A stretch of DNA of 64,000 nucleotides from Rhizobium sp. BT03 (GTDB taxonomy: Bacteria; Pseudomonadota; Alphaproteobacteria; Rhizobiales; Rhizobiaceae): NCBI RefSeq assembly GCF_030053155.1, contig NZ_CP125640.1, forward strand, positions 372,001-436,000, written 5' to 3'. Both the position numbers and the translations under genes were made by a program. Below, in pieces: positions 37,775 to 46,487 of the stretch. The notes below the pieces were generated by a model. That model ran no database searches. It was not told the DNA's origin and saw nothing but the letters and a program-made list of their open reading frames with translations. Each line of letters starts with the position of its first letter. Positions within the stretch are counted from its first letter, which is position 1.

Positions 37775-38268
37775 CTCGCCTCCGGATGACGGAAATCGCC
37801 CGACTTGCCGCCGGATTTTTCGAGCAGCCTGACGCCGCCGATCTCCATTGCCTTGTCGGCGGCCTTGGCCATGTCGTAGATCGTGAGGCAAGCAACCGAG
37901 ACGGCGGTCAACGCCTCCATCTCCACACCGGTCTTGCCGGTCAACTTGGCGGTTGCCGTGACGCGCAGTCCGGGCAGGGCGGCGTCTTCCTCGATCTCGA
38001 CGGTGACCTTGGTCAGCATCAGCGGATGGCAGAGCGGGATGAGATCGGCGGTGCGTTTGGCCGCCATGATGCCGGCAAGGCGCGCCGTGCCGATCACATC
38101 GCCCTTCTTGGCATTGCCTTGGCGGATCAGCGTGAGGGTTTCCGGCGCCATCTTCACATGGCCTTCGGCCGTGGCGATGCGCACCGTCTCGGCCTTGTCT
38201 GAGACGTCGACCATATGCGCCTCGCCTGAGGCATCGATATGGGTGAGGCCGGGCTTTCCGCCGCTCAT
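37771..38268 (-). CDS. moaC: Cyclic pyranopterin monophosphate synthase
   Basis: Second enzyme of molybdenum-cofactor synthesis, working with MoaA to make cyclic pyranopterin monophosphate. 165 residues, normal length. Conserved M-V-D-V-(S/G) near 19, the A-K-R-T-(A/S)-x-L-I-P-L-C-H-P-L motif near 70-83 and G-V-E-M-E-A-L-(T/A) near 115-122 are present. It overlaps moeA by four bases and starts one base after the trpC stop. The grouping of moa/moe with trp genes is a conserved rhizobial arrangement without an obvious metabolic link. Confidence 0.97.
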   Translation of the reverse strand: MSGGKPGLTHIDASGEAHMVDVSDKAETVRIATAEGHVKMAPETLTLIRQGNAKKGDVIGTARLAGIMAAKRTADLIPLCHPLMLTKVTVEIEEDAALPGLRVTATAKLTGKTGVEMEALTAVSVACLTIYDMAKAADKAMEIGGVRLLEKSGGKSGDFRHPEAR

Positions 38269-38269
38269 A

Positions 38270-39082
38270 TCATTCGGCCGCGATGGCGGCTTCGCCGAAG
38301 AGCAGCGCGCGGGTGGCGGCCGTCACGTCGTCCTTTCGCATCAGGCTTTCGCCGACAAGGAAGGTGCTGATATCGACGGCCTGCAGGCGCTTGCAATCGG
38401 CATGGGTGAAGATGCCGCTTTCGCCTATGAGGAGGCGATCTGCCGGAACCATGGAAGCAAGCGTCTCGCTGACCGTCAGGCTGACCTCAAAGGTCCTGAG
38501 GTTGCGGTTGTTGATGCCGATGAGCGGCGAGGACAGCTTTAGCGCCCGCTCCATCTCGTCAGCGTCGTGGACCTCGACCAGCACGTCCATGCCGAGCGAG
38601 AAAGCTTCGTCCTGCAGCCGTTCGGCATCGTCATCGGTGAGCGACGCCATGATGAGCAGAATGCAGTCGGCTCCCCAGGCGCGCGCCTCATGGACCTGAT
38701 AGGTCTCGAACATGAAATCCTTGCGCAAAGCGGGGAGCGCGCAGGCGGCCCGTGCCGCCGTCAGGAACTCCGGCGCGCCCTGAAAGCTCGGCGTGTCGGT
38801 CAGCACGGAAAGGCAGGCCGCGCCACCAGCCTCATAGGCCTTTGCCAGCGCCGGCGGATCGAAATCCGGACGAATGAGGCCCTTCGACGGGCTCGCCTTC
38901 TTGATCTCGGCGATCAGACCGAAATGGCCGGCGTCACGCTTGGCCGTGAGCGCCTTGTAAAAACCGCGCGGCGCGGACTGGCCGGCCTGCATCGCCTTCA
39001 GGTCGGCAAGCGACACCGCAGCCTTGGCGGCGGCGATCTCCTCGCGCTTGTAAAGTTCGATCTTCTTCAGGATATCGGTCAT
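38270..39082 (-). CDS. trpC: Indole-3-glycerol phosphate synthase
   Basis: Tryptophan biosynthesis, forming indole-glycerol phosphate by ring closure and decarboxylation. 270-residue TIM barrel, stand-alone (no fused TrpF). Recognisable: I-A-E-(I/V)-K-K-A-S-P-S-K-G near 58-68, R-K-D-F-M near 119-123, E-V-H near 170, G-I-N-N-R-(N/D)-L near 190 and G-E-S-G-I near 220. ATG 39082 has AGGA eight bases upstream. Nine bases separate it from trpD. Confidence 0.97.
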   Translation of the reverse strand: MTDILKKIELYKREEIAAAKAAVSLADLKAMQAGQSAPRGFYKALTAKRDAGHFGLIAEIKKASPSKGLIRPDFDPPALAKAYEAGGAACLSVLTDTPSFQGAPEFLTAARAACALPALRKDFMFETYQVHEARAWGADCILLIMASLTDDDAERLQDEAFSLGMDVLVEVHDADEMERALKLSSPLIGINNRNLRTFEVSLTVSETLASMVPADRLLIGESGIFTHADCKRLQAVDISTFLVGESLMRKDDVTAATRALLFGEAAIAAE

Positions 39083-39091
39083 CGGGCAATC

Positions 39092-40108
39092 CTAGTCGAT
39101 ATCGTTGGAAACGGCGATGAGTTTGTCGAGGGCGAGCGCGGTGGCGCCGCTATCGAGCGACTGCGCGGCCAGCGTCATGCCGTCGCGGATCGTTTCGACC
39201 TTGCCGGCGATGACGAGGGATGCTGCAGAATTGGCGAGCGAAATATCCCGATAGGCGTTCTTCGCGCCGCCCAGCACCTCGCGAAGTGCTGCGGCATTGG
39301 CAACACCGTCGCCGCCCTTGATGTCTGCGAGCACGCAAGGGCTGACGCCGAAATCGGCCGGCGACAGCACGAATGTGCGGATCTTGCCGTCTTCGAGCGC
39401 GGCCACCTGGGTGATGCCGGTCGTGGTGATTTCGTCGAGGCCGTCGCCATGCACCACCCAGACGCATTCGGAACCCAGATCGCGCATGACTTCGGCAAGC
39501 GGCACCAGCCATTGCGGCGAGAAGACGCCGAGCAGCTGGCGGCGGACGCCGGCCGGACTGGAAAGGGGGCCCAACAGGTTGAAAATGGTGCGGGTGCCGA
39601 GTTCGACGCGGGAGGGGCCGACATGGCGCATGGCGGAATGATGAAGCTGGGCGAACATGAAGCCGACGCCGGCCTCGGTGATGCAGCGGGAAATGATCTC
39701 GGGGCCGACATCGAGCTTGACGCCGAGTGCGGCCAGATTGTCCGCCGCGCCCGATTTCGAGCTCAGCGCCCGGTTGCCGTGTTTTGCGACGGGAACACCG
39801 GCGCCGGCAACGATCAGCGCCGCCAGCGTCGAGATATTGTAGGTGCCGCTGGCATCGCCGCCAGTGCCGACGATGTCGATCGCATCGGCCGGCGCCTCGA
39901 CGGTCAGCATCTTCGAGCGCATCGCGGTGACGGCGCCGACGATCTCGTCGACGGTTTCGCCGCGCACACGCAGCGCCATCAGGAAGCCGCCGATCTGCGA
40001 GGGCGTCGCCTGGCCCGACATCAGAATGTCGAAGGCGGCGCGGGCCTCGTCACGCGTCAGCGGCTCGCGGCTTGCGGCCTTGGCCAGGAACGGCTTCAGA
40101 TCGGTCAT
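39092..40108 (-). CDS. trpD: Anthranilate phosphoribosyltransferase
   Basis: Second step of tryptophan biosynthesis, transferring phosphoribose to anthranilate. 338 residues. The diagnostic G-T-G-G-D-(A/G) motif near 86-91, the K-H-G-N-R-A-(L/V)-S-S-(K/R)-S-G-(A/S)-A-D motif near 113-126 and the L-G-P-L segment near 183 are present. AGGAGG seven bases before ATG 40108 fixes the start. It lies eight bases after the ppiD stop, so it is probably in one transcript with ppiD upstream and trpC, moaC and moeA downstream. Confidence 0.97.
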   Translation of the reverse strand: MTDLKPFLAKAASREPLTRDEARAAFDILMSGQATPSQIGGFLMALRVRGETVDEIVGAVTAMRSKMLTVEAPADAIDIVGTGGDASGTYNISTLAALIVAGAGVPVAKHGNRALSSKSGAADNLAALGVKLDVGPEIISRCITEAGVGFMFAQLHHSAMRHVGPSRVELGTRTIFNLLGPLSSPAGVRRQLLGVFSPQWLVPLAEVMRDLGSECVWVVHGDGLDEITTTGITQVAALEDGKIRTFVLSPADFGVSPCVLADIKGGDGVANAAALREVLGGAKNAYRDISLANSAASLVIAGKVETIRDGMTLAAQSLDSGATALALDKLIAVSNDID

Positions 40109-40116
40109 AAGGCCTC

Positions 40117-42009
40117 CTAACGAAGCGTCGCCTGTTCGGCGAGCGTCTGGTTGATCTGCGCGCCGTACTGCGTCTGCAGCAGGTTGACCATCTGATCGAG
40201 AATATCGTCGCCGGCGGCATTGGCCATGGCGGTGATCTGGGCATCGCGGTTGTTCAGCGCGTCGCTGGTCGGCTCGCTGTTGACCTCGGTGACCTTCATC
40301 AGGATCTGCGTCGAGGGATCGGCGCCGACAGCACTCGCAACCGCATCGATGGGGCCGGAGAAGGCGGCGGTGACGCCGGCGCGGCCAAGCACCGGATCAT
40401 CGGTGGAGCGGGTGACGCCGCTCTTGCTTTCGACGGCAATGCCGAGCGGCGTTGCGATATCGGCAAGCGCGGTGCCCTTGGCGGCTTCGGCCTTCAATGC
40501 GTCGGCCTTCTTGGCGAGTTCGGCCTTCTGCTGTTCGGCCGTCCAGTCCTCGACCGCCTTTTCGCGGACCTCGGCGACCGGGCGCTCGCGGGTCGGGGTA
40601 ATTTCGCGGACGTTGAACCAGACATAGCCGTCATTGCCGATCGGCAGCGGCGGCGCATCGACGCCGACCTCGGTCTTGAAGGCTTCGCCGAGCAGCTGCT
40701 GCTTGACGGGGATATCCTTGACCTCTTTGCCGTCCTTGTCGGCGCCGGTCATATCGACGGCGTCGACGGTCACGGCCTTCAGTTTCAGCTGGCCGGCGAT
40801 ATCCTCGAGCGTGGCCCCGCCGGCGCGCAGATCCTCGATGCGGTCATGAACGTTGATCACTTCCTGCGAGGCATTGGAAAGCGCCAGCTGCTTGCGGATG
40901 TCCTCTTTCACCTCGTCGAAATTCCGGGTGGTTTCCGGCTTGATGTTGGTGATGCGCAGGATGACGGAGCCGAAGGAGCCATCGACGACAGGTGTCGTGC
41001 CGCCGTCCTTCGAAACTGCGAATGCCGCATCGGCAACGGCCTGGTCGGGAACCTTGTCCTTGGTGAATTCGCCGAGCAGCACGTCGCTTGCGGTCTTGCC
41101 CTGGTCGGAGACCAGCTGGTCGAAGCTGGTGCCGCCCTTCAGCGCGGTTTCGGCGGCAGCGGCAAGATCCTTGCTGGCAAAGGTCAGCTGTTCGATGGTG
41201 CGGCTTTCCGGCGTGCGGTAGGTATCCTTGCTCTTGTCGAAGGCTTCGTGGATCTGGTCGTCGGTGACGGTCGCGGCGTCGGCGATATCGGCGGGCTGCA
41301 GCGAGAGATAGACGAGTTTGCGGTACTCAGGCGCCTGGTAGCGCTGCTTGACGCTCTCGAACCACGCCGCCAGCACGTCGTCGGCAGGCGCCTTGATCGG
41401 CTCGATATTGGCGTTGGTGAGCAGCAGATAATCGATGCTGCGGCTTTCATTGCCGTAGAGCTTCAGCGCGTCGACCAGCGTCTTCGGGGCGGTGAAGCCG
41501 TTCGAGATGGCATCGACGACCTGGCTGCGGACGGCCACCTTGCTGCGCTCCTTGATGTAATCGTCCTGGCGGATATTGGCATTGCGCAGCCGCGAGACGA
41601 AGAGTTCGCGGTCGAACTTGCCGTTGACGGCCTTGAAAGCCGGATCGTCGGCGATCAGCTGGGCGAGGCGGTCTTCGGACAGGCCGAGGTTCATGTCCTC
41701 GGCGAGCTGGTCGAGCGAGGCGCCGGCGACGAGCTGGGCGAGCACCTGCTGCTCGACGCCGAAGGCGCGGGCCTGTTCCGGGGTGAGGCGCATGCCGAAC
41801 TGCTGGCCGAGGCTTGCCACCTGGCGCTGATAAGCGAGGTGGAATTCGTTGACGTCCACATGCTGATCGCCGACGGTTACCACCGTGGTGCTGTTGCCGC
41901 CCGACAAGAGCTGATGCGACACGCCCCAGGCGCCGAAGGAGACGACGAGGAGAAGCAGGAGCAGCTTGGCAACCCAGGTCTGAGCAGCTCTTCTCAGGAT
42001 ATGGAACAT
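40117..42009 (-). CDS. ppiD: Peptidyl-prolyl isomerase PpiD/SurA-like membrane chaperone
   Basis: 630 residues: a single N-terminal transmembrane helix (about 13-33) anchors a large periplasmic part made of a SurA-N-like helical domain (about 35-200), a degenerate parvulin (PPIC) domain (about 240-365) and a C-terminal region. This is the PpiD architecture; PpiD is a periplasmic folding chaperone associated with the SecYEG exit. The PPIC region lacks a clean parvulin signature, so isomerase activity may be weak. First gene of the leftward run leading to trpD. Confidence 0.9.
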   Translation of the reverse strand: MFHILRRAAQTWVAKLLLLLLVVSFGAWGVSHQLLSGGNSTTVVTVGDQHVDVNEFHLAYQRQVASLGQQFGMRLTPEQARAFGVEQQVLAQLVAGASLDQLAEDMNLGLSEDRLAQLIADDPAFKAVNGKFDRELFVSRLRNANIRQDDYIKERSKVAVRSQVVDAISNGFTAPKTLVDALKLYGNESRSIDYLLLTNANIEPIKAPADDVLAAWFESVKQRYQAPEYRKLVYLSLQPADIADAATVTDDQIHEAFDKSKDTYRTPESRTIEQLTFASKDLAAAAETALKGGTSFDQLVSDQGKTASDVLLGEFTKDKVPDQAVADAAFAVSKDGGTTPVVDGSFGSVILRITNIKPETTRNFDEVKEDIRKQLALSNASQEVINVHDRIEDLRAGGATLEDIAGQLKLKAVTVDAVDMTGADKDGKEVKDIPVKQQLLGEAFKTEVGVDAPPLPIGNDGYVWFNVREITPTRERPVAEVREKAVEDWTAEQQKAELAKKADALKAEAAKGTALADIATPLGIAVESKSGVTRSTDDPVLGRAGVTAAFSGPIDAVASAVGADPSTQILMKVTEVNSEPTSDALNNRDAQITAMANAAGDDILDQMVNLLQTQYGAQINQTLAEQATLR

Positions 42010-42171
42010 GGAAACGCAAACCTCGCAGTATCATTGAGCCGCGCGCGGGCGGACATTCGACGTTCCTTAAAACAAACCCGACAGGAAATGAAGGGTTTGT
42101 CGCGCGAAAAGCTGCACAAGCCCGCCGCTTATCCGCGGCGGCTTTGCGGCCAACAAAAGATCGGTTGCGGC

Positions 42172-42197
42172 GGAACCTTTCGGGCCGCCATTTCGTT
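42172..42197 (+). promoter_or_regulatory. EcfG-type general stress promoter
   Basis: GGAAC (42172-42176), 17 bases, CGTT (42194-42197): an exact match to the alphaproteobacterial EcfG/RpoE2 consensus GGAAC-N16/17-CGTT. It sits 31 bases before ATG 42229 of the DUF883-like gene, at the expected distance and orientation. Confidence 0.7.
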
Positions 42198-42228
42198 GAA
42201 GCGGCATCCCATGCAACAGGAGCAGACC

Positions 42229-42510
42229 ATGGCTGAATTGAAAACCGCTTCCGCCGAATCCACCGCTGCGCGCGTCAAGGCTGATATGGCAGCAGACGAC
42301 CTGTCGGCGCAGGTCGCAGCCCTTCGCAACGATCTCTCCCGGCTGACGGAAAGCGTGGTCGCGCTCGGGCAGGGGGCAAAGTCGGCGGTTACCGACGAGG
42401 CGTCGCTGATGACCGAACAACTGCGCGACAAGGTTCGTGAAGAGCCGCTGATGGCGCTCGCGGTGACGGCAGGCATCGCCTATGTTTTCGGCCTGCTGAG
42501 CCGCCGCTGA
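42229..42510 (+). CDS. DUF883 family (ElaB/YqjD-like) stress membrane protein
   Basis: 93 residues: an amphipathic helical N-terminal two-thirds likely to form a coiled coil, then the conserved E-E-P-L-M-A-L-A-V-T-A-G-I-A-Y-V-F-G-L-L (about 72-90) hydrophobic C-terminal anchor ending in R-R, as in DUF883/ElaB/YqjD proteins. E. coli YqjD is a tail-anchored protein that binds ribosomes in stationary phase; the same role here is inference. ATG 42229 has AGGAG seven bases upstream. It is preceded by an exact EcfG promoter match. Confidence 0.85.
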   Translation: MAELKTASAESTAARVKADMAADDLSAQVAALRNDLSRLTESVVALGQGAKSAVTDEASLMTEQLRDKVREEPLMALAVTAGIAYVFGLLSRR

Positions 42511-42518
42511 AAGACAAT

Positions 42519-42555
42519 TCGGGAAAGAGAAAAGCTGGTCGGGAAAGAGAAAAGC
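42519..42555. repeat. Short direct repeat before the terminator
   Basis: TCGGGAAAGAGAAAAGC occurs twice, at 42519-42535 and 42539-42555, with a 20-base period. The second copy leads into the terminator stem. Confidence 0.8.
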
Positions 42556-42580
42556 CGGACGCGAAGCGCGCCCGGCTTTT
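42550..42580. terminator. Bidirectional intrinsic terminator
   Basis: Stem AAAAGCCG / CGGCTTTT with an inner CGCG/CGCG pair. The A4 and T4 flanks make it usable from both sides. It lies between the convergent DUF883 and GlsB-like genes. Confidence 0.8.
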
Positions 42581-42607
42581 GAATTGTGTCCGCTGCATCA
42601 GCGGCAA

Positions 42608-42862
42608 TCAGCGGCGTATGGCGCGGCCGACGAAAATCAGAATGCAGGCACCGACGAAGCCGGTGATCAGATAACCCAGCCAACCGGCCAGCGGCTGGAT
42701 GTGCAACAGACCCAGGATCCAGTTGGCGACGATGGCGCCGACGATGCCGAGCAATATGTTCATGAGCAAACCCATGTTGCTGCTCATGGCTTTTTCCGCC
42801 AGCCATCCGGCGATGCCACCGATGATGATGGCTGCAATCCAACCCACGCCTGCGTTTTCCAT
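42608..42862 (-). CDS. GlsB/YeaQ/YmgE family stress membrane protein
   Basis: 84 residues with three transmembrane helices and the family's glycine-rich pattern: I-I-I-G-G-I-A-G-W-L-A near 12-22, N-I-L-L-G-I-V-G-A near 35-43 and the final helix ending in G-R-A-I-R-R. These transglycosylase-associated proteins are typically induced by general stress; molecular function unknown. ATG 42862 has GGAGGGAG upstream. A GGAAC occurs upstream, but no CGTT at the right spacing, so I do not claim an EcfG promoter here. Confidence 0.9.
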   Translation of the reverse strand: MENAGVGWIAAIIIGGIAGWLAEKAMSSNMGLLMNILLGIVGAIVANWILGLLHIQPLAGWLGYLITGFVGACILIFVGRAIRR

Positions 42863-42964
42863 GGTTATCTCCCTCCTGGCAAAACGAGTCACAGAATGCA
42901 CGAAACGAAAGGAAGTTCCACTCCCAGTTACGAGATTGCCTGCCGGTTCAACAACTTATGTGAC

Positions 42965-43081
42965 TTACGGCTGCAGCATGGTCACGGGGGAGTGCAACGC
43001 GTAGGAAGCAATCTGGAACAACAGGCCGGCAATGGCAAGCATTGCGAATCCCAACGGCATGATCAGGCTTTTTGTAAACAT
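42965..43081 (-). CDS. Small hydrophobic membrane protein (38 residues)
   Basis: Start ATG 43081 is preceded by an excellent AGGGGAG ribosome site eight bases away, and the frame runs to TAA at 42965. The product has a short basic N-terminus (M-F-T-K-S) and one transmembrane helix (about 9-28) rich in L, I, A and G, with a polar tail ending in M-L-Q-P. Function unknown; it looks like the many single-helix stress-associated small proteins. A perfect TTAA-N7-TTAA lies 58 bases upstream. The strong ribosome site and typical hydrophobic profile are the only support. Confidence 0.55.
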   Translation of the reverse strand: MFTKSLIMPLGFAMLAIAGLLFQIASYALHSPVTMLQP

Positions 43082-43138
43082 TGTTCTTCTCCCCTTTGCA
43101 TAAGCATAAGCGGAAGAGGACGGCGCGCAAGTATATTG

Positions 43139-43153
43139 TTAATGAATAGTTAA
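43139..43153 (-). promoter_or_regulatory. CtrA-like box (TTAA-N7-TTAA)
   Basis: TTAA at 43139-43142 and 43150-43153 with seven bases between match the CtrA cell-cycle regulator consensus exactly. The surrounding 100 bases are very AT-rich, which raises the chance of a random match. It lies upstream of the 38-residue membrane protein. Confidence 0.3.
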
Positions 43154-43286
43154 GTATGGCATTTAGTTAAAATTTAATACATCAGATCTCGCTGCAATTC
43201 TTGCATGAATTGAAACTCTTCTTGTTCGACCTTTATGGGTGTGCTGCCAAGCCGTGCCCATTGCGCCCCGGCGCCTGATCATCTGT

Positions 43287-43748
43287 TCAGGGCCGGCTCG
43301 CTTCCAGCTCAATGACCGCGGCCCCTCGGCCGTCCAGCCCGCGAAGGCTTACCTTCGTTTCATCAATCGCTTGTGCCCGGACAACACGCCGTCCACCGTA
43401 AGAGAGCGTGCCACTCTTTTCTTGAACGCCATGGCTGAACACGAGGGTGATCGTATCCCCGATATGGATTGCGGTCTCGGGCGCGGTCACCGACTCGAAC
43501 TCGTCAATGTCTCCGGGACTCCCCAGCAGTTCTTTCGGGATTGCGAAACGCTGCGCCCTGAAGCGCACTTCATAGTGATAGGTGGTTCCAACGGACAGAT
43601 GATGTGTGCGAACGTAGTAGATCTTCCAAGGCGACGGACGTGTCTCGTACTGGAGCATACGCTGTGAACCGGAACAGCCGGCAAGTGTCCCCAGCATCAA
43701 CAAGGGGATACCCAGCCACGGCCACAATATATTTCTCCGATTTTTCAT
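43287..43748 (-). CDS. Predicted lipoprotein of unknown function
   Basis: 153 residues. A classic lipoprotein signal: basic M-K-N-R-R, hydrophobic 8-21, lipobox L-A-G-C with Cys25. The remainder is a compact beta-rich domain of about 125 residues without a recognised family. It is preceded on the same strand by a truncated paralogue and a 328-residue secreted protein, so the three may form one unit (gaps of 68 and 28 bases). ATG 43748 has no strong ribosome site. Confidence 0.72.
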   Translation of the reverse strand: MKNRRNILWPWLGIPLLMLGTLAGCSGSQRMLQYETRPSPWKIYYVRTHHLSVGTTYHYEVRFRAQRFAIPKELLGSPGDIDEFESVTAPETAIHIGDTITLVFSHGVQEKSGTLSYGGRRVVRAQAIDETKVSLRGLDGRGAAVIELEASRP

Positions 43749-43816
43749 AGGATGCTTCTGTTATGGATGCCGCGCCTTTTGAGGCGCAAAGAGATATGTC
43801 GGGCAGGTGGGGCAAA

Positions 43817-44056
43817 TCAGGTTTCGAGAAGCCCCGCAAACCTAGTCTCGATTTCTTGGCGCCCAGCGACGGTTATTCCTTTGGTTGCAAAGCTCTTTGC
43901 CGCCAGATCCTCACCGGCGAAGAGAGGTGACAATTGAACGAGAGCCGCGGCCGCGGCATATTGCGGATCTGAAGCCAACAGTCCGATCATCATGAACAAG
44001 ACCAGGCGGATCAACGGGAGTTTGCGCGACTTTGCGCGGAGAGGTTTGTTCATCAT
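43817..44056 (-). pseudogene. Truncated paralogue of the adjacent secreted protein
   Basis: 79 codons: a signal peptide (hydrophobic about 15-36) followed by about 40 residues that match an internal part of the neighbouring 328-residue protein. Shared pieces are Q-L-S-x-L-F-A, A-x-x-F-A-x-K-G-I-T-V and R-(Q/E)-E-I-(E/D), in the same order and spacing. The rest of the parental domain is missing. It keeps a good ribosome site (GGGAGAG before ATG 44056), so it may still be translated as a small secreted protein. Best read as the remnant of a tandem duplication with a large internal deletion. Confidence 0.6.
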
Positions 44057-44084
44057 CCAGCTCTCCCTCGGTGTGTGCGATCCG

Positions 44085-45071
44085 TCAGCCTTTGATCGCT
44101 ACCGACGCGGCGATTTCCTCCATCACGTCCTTCAAGCCTTCGTATTTGTCTTGCGAGGCGGTACCAATGAAGCCGATAAATGCACCGCTTCCCGTCGGGG
44201 CGACAATCTGAACAAAGTTCTTCTTCACACCGTTTTCTGTAAAAGTGCCATGGCTGGCGATGCCGTCGAGGTCGGCAAACATGGTGTCTTCCTGCGTTTC
44301 GGTGGTAACGTCGTCGCCGAGTGCGTTCATGACAATGTTGGCAAAGGTTTTCAGGTCGCCGGCCGGGGCGCCGGTTTGCGTATAGGTTACGACGATCTGC
44401 GGCTGCGTGGCCTCCGGATCGACGTCCTTGGGACCGACGGTCAGGAGCGCGCCGGTATGGTTCGTGACGCTCGCCAAGCGAAACGGTTCGACAATGTCGA
44501 GTTCATACGGCAGTTCAGCAAGCCGCGGATCACCCTCCGGCTCGCTCGCAGCGCCAGCGAGTTTCACGGAAGCGAAGGCCGCCTTCATCGCGTCCTCGTC
44601 AAGGTCGCTGTCCTTGGGGATCTGGAACGTGATCATAACGACCTTGTCAGCCGCGTATAGCGCCATCCATTTTTCGAGCGTCACGCCATTCGCTTCCTGG
44701 CTTCCGCGCAGGAGTGGGATCGTGTCGCCGTCAGCGTTGTCGATCTCCTCACGGCTTTCGACCGTTATGCCCTTCTGCGCGAAAGCGGCGGCCGCGCCGC
44801 TTTGATCAGCAAAAAGGCCCGAGAGCTGTGAGGCGGCTTCCGCAGGAAACTCTGCGACGAGGAAGCTGCCCTTCTTTTCGACATTCTCAAAGCCAGTAAA
44901 CCCACCGGCAATCGTAAAGCCCTCCGGCGGCGTCATCGTAACCGACGTGCCGGGCACGGCGAGCTGAGCGATGGCTATGCCGGCATGCAGCGCTAGTGCA
45001 GCCAGTACCGCCACGGGCCTTCCAACGAAACGCGAAAGGTTGCCGGCCCACGAGTATTTCCTATTGGTCAT
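44085..45071 (-). CDS. Secreted protein of unknown function
   Basis: 328 residues, family not recognised. N-terminal signal (basic start, hydrophobic about 18-35, cleavage near A-I-A-Q). Two mixed alpha/beta segments (about 37-175 and 185-328) have similar rhythm and could be an internal duplication, though identity is low. The C-terminal half contains N-F-V-Q-I-V and a final amphipathic helix. Periplasmic. A shortened copy lies directly downstream. ATG 45071 is preceded by a modest GAGCAGG. Confidence 0.75.
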   Translation of the reverse strand: MTNRKYSWAGNLSRFVGRPVAVLAALALHAGIAIAQLAVPGTSVTMTPPEGFTIAGGFTGFENVEKKGSFLVAEFPAEAASQLSGLFADQSGAAAAFAQKGITVESREEIDNADGDTIPLLRGSQEANGVTLEKWMALYAADKVVMITFQIPKDSDLDEDAMKAAFASVKLAGAASEPEGDPRLAELPYELDIVEPFRLASVTNHTGALLTVGPKDVDPEATQPQIVVTYTQTGAPAGDLKTFANIVMNALGDDVTTETQEDTMFADLDGIASHGTFTENGVKKNFVQIVAPTGSGAFIGFIGTASQDKYEGLKDVMEEIAASVAIKG

Positions 45072-45418
45072 TTAATGCCTCTGCTCTGAATTCGTCTCAG
45101 TGTATTGATGTCGTGTCCGACGAAGGGACGGTTGCTTTTTCCGGGCGGGTCCTTCGGATGGGACGCTTTGCGACCGCCCAGTCCAGAATCTCCAGCGCAA
45201 TAGTCGACTGCGTCGCGCGGGAACGGAAGTGTCGAAAGTCATGCCGGAAGGAAGGAGGCCAGTTGCTCCATCCTCCGTTGCCCCATAATGCGCTACCTAG
45301 ACCCCGTCACAGCGGTCACCTATCCGGGCCTGCGTGGCGAAAGTTTCGCAATTCGTCCCGTTTCATATCGGCAGATCGCCCGACCGGGAGCCGGCAAGCC
45401 ATCCGCACCAAATCGCCT
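45072..45418. other. Gene-free stretch between the secreted protein and the kinase remnant
   Basis: About 347 bases with no supported gene, RNA or strong hairpin. Its composition resembles decayed coding DNA more than a compact promoter. The leftward promoter of the gene starting at 45071 must lie at its left end. Confidence 0.5.
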
Positions 45419-45838
45419 TCAGTCCGAATTCGGAATTGACGTCATGAAGCTGAAGCTCGACGGACTCGCGACCGGCAGCACCAGCCGAAAGCGGCTGCCG
45501 CGACCGGGGCGAGAACGAACATCCACCGGATGATCCAGCAAGCGCGACAGGCGGTGCACGACCGAAAGGCCGATGCCGAGGCCATGCGTACGGCCGCTGC
45601 CTGGATTGTGAGCCTGGTAGAACTCTTCGAAGACATGCCCAAGATGCTCGGCTTCGATGCCGATCCCGGTGTCACGGACGTCGACCCACACACGGTCGCC
45701 GCGTGCGCGAGCCGTGACGCTTGCACCGCCGCGCACCGTATACTTCATCCGGTCGGCCTTGGCGATGACGCTCCGCAGCAGTTCGTCGGCAGGGCGCGCC
45801 GGTGGATTGATTTTGCCGGGGAATGCATCATCTTTCCC
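45419..45838 (-). pseudogene. Remnant of a sensor histidine kinase (ATPase domain only)
   Basis: An open frame of 140 codons whose last 110 match the C-terminal HATPase_c domain of a hybrid-type sensor kinase: K-Y-T near 45748, D-T-G-I-G-I (G1 box), F-E-E-F-Y-Q (F box), G-L-G-I-G-L-S (G2 box) and S-x-P-G-R-G-S. The N box just upstream is degraded (S-V-I-A-K-A-D-R-M-K-Y-T, missing the asparagine). The dimerisation/phosphoacceptor domain and sensor are gone, and there is no plausible start before the domain. Hence a decayed gene. Confidence 0.75.
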
Positions 45839-45866
45839 TTATCGCCAATCGATCCGGGGAAACTTG

Positions 45867-46022
45867 ATGTCAAAAGCCGCAATCGCCGTCGCCTGCATCT
45901 GCCTTCTCACACTTTCCGGCTGCGGCAATACCGCATACGGGTTGAAGAAGGATGGACAGGAGGCGAGCCACGCCATGGACAATGCGACACATCGGGTGCT
46001 TTCCGCAGGCGCCAAGAAATAA
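45867..46022 (+). CDS. Entericidin A/B-like small lipoprotein
   Basis: 51 residues: a lipoprotein signal with the lipobox L-S-G-C (Cys at about 19) followed by the short polar G-N-T-A-Y-G-L-K-K-D-G-x-E-A segment typical of the entericidin family, and a helical tail. Entericidins are small envelope lipoproteins; in E. coli the EcnA/EcnB pair acts as an antidote/toxin couple under stress. Only one member is present here, so no toxin-antidote pairing is claimed. ATG 45867 has GGGGAAA upstream. Confidence 0.85.
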   Translation: MSKAAIAVACICLLTLSGCGNTAYGLKKDGQEASHAMDNATHRVLSAGAKK

Positions 46023-46065
46023 GGAGCGCGCCAAGAAGTACGGCGCGGAAAAAAGCATCACGGCG

Positions 46066-46097
46066 AAAAAAAAGCCCGCCTGGGGTGAGGCGGGCTT
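46066..46097 (-). terminator. Strong leftward intrinsic terminator
   Basis: Stem AAGCCCGCCT (46072-46081) / AGGCGGGCTT (46088-46097) with a 6-base loop. On the leftward strand it is followed by an eight-T run (the A run at 46066-46073). It points to a leftward transcript arriving from the right, best explained by the small gene at 46233-46349. It may also stop the rightward entericidin transcript. Confidence 0.82.
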
Positions 46098-46232
46098 GCA
46101 ATAACAGGAAGAATGGACGGATAGACGCCGTCTCTGCTAATGAAGCATTTCCTTAAGCGTGTGGCTTTACGTCATTCGACGTATCCGCCACCGTTCCGGC
46201 AGCAGCCTATACGATCAGGCTTCGGAATCGGA

Positions 46233-46349
46233 TCAGAAGTTGCCCCAGTTCTGGGCGCGGGCACGGGCGCGAATAATCCGATATTCGCGACCGCCATAGA
46301 GCGAGCCGATTGTCAGCATAAGCGTCAGAACGTCCCAGATGATATGCAT
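46233..46349 (-). CDS. Small single-helix membrane protein (38 residues)
   Basis: ATG 46349 follows an AGAGGA ribosome site five bases upstream; the frame ends at TGA 46233. The product has one hydrophobic helix (about 3-19) followed by a strongly basic stretch (R-I-I-R-A-R-A-R-A) and ends in N-W-G-N-F. A leftward terminator with a T run lies 136 bases beyond the stop, which supports real expression. No family recognised. Confidence 0.55.
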   Translation of the reverse strand: MHIIWDVLTLMLTIGSLYGGREYRIIRARARAQNWGNF

Positions 46350-46487
46350 TTTATCCTCTTAGGTTGGACGGCTCTGCCGCCGATCGGTGAATGCAGAATA
46401 ACAATCTTTCGCATGTGCTTATATGACAAGAAATCGGGATAAGCGGGAAGCGGGCAGGGCGCGCCTCACACAGAGGAAAGGCGGCCT

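Noticed and set aside
42863..42960. EcfG promoter for the GlsB-like gene
   Set aside because: GGAAC is present on the coding strand, but no CGTT at 16-18 bases.
45867..46022. Entericidin toxin-antidote pair
   Set aside because: Only one entericidin-like gene is present; the nearby small leftward gene is unrelated.
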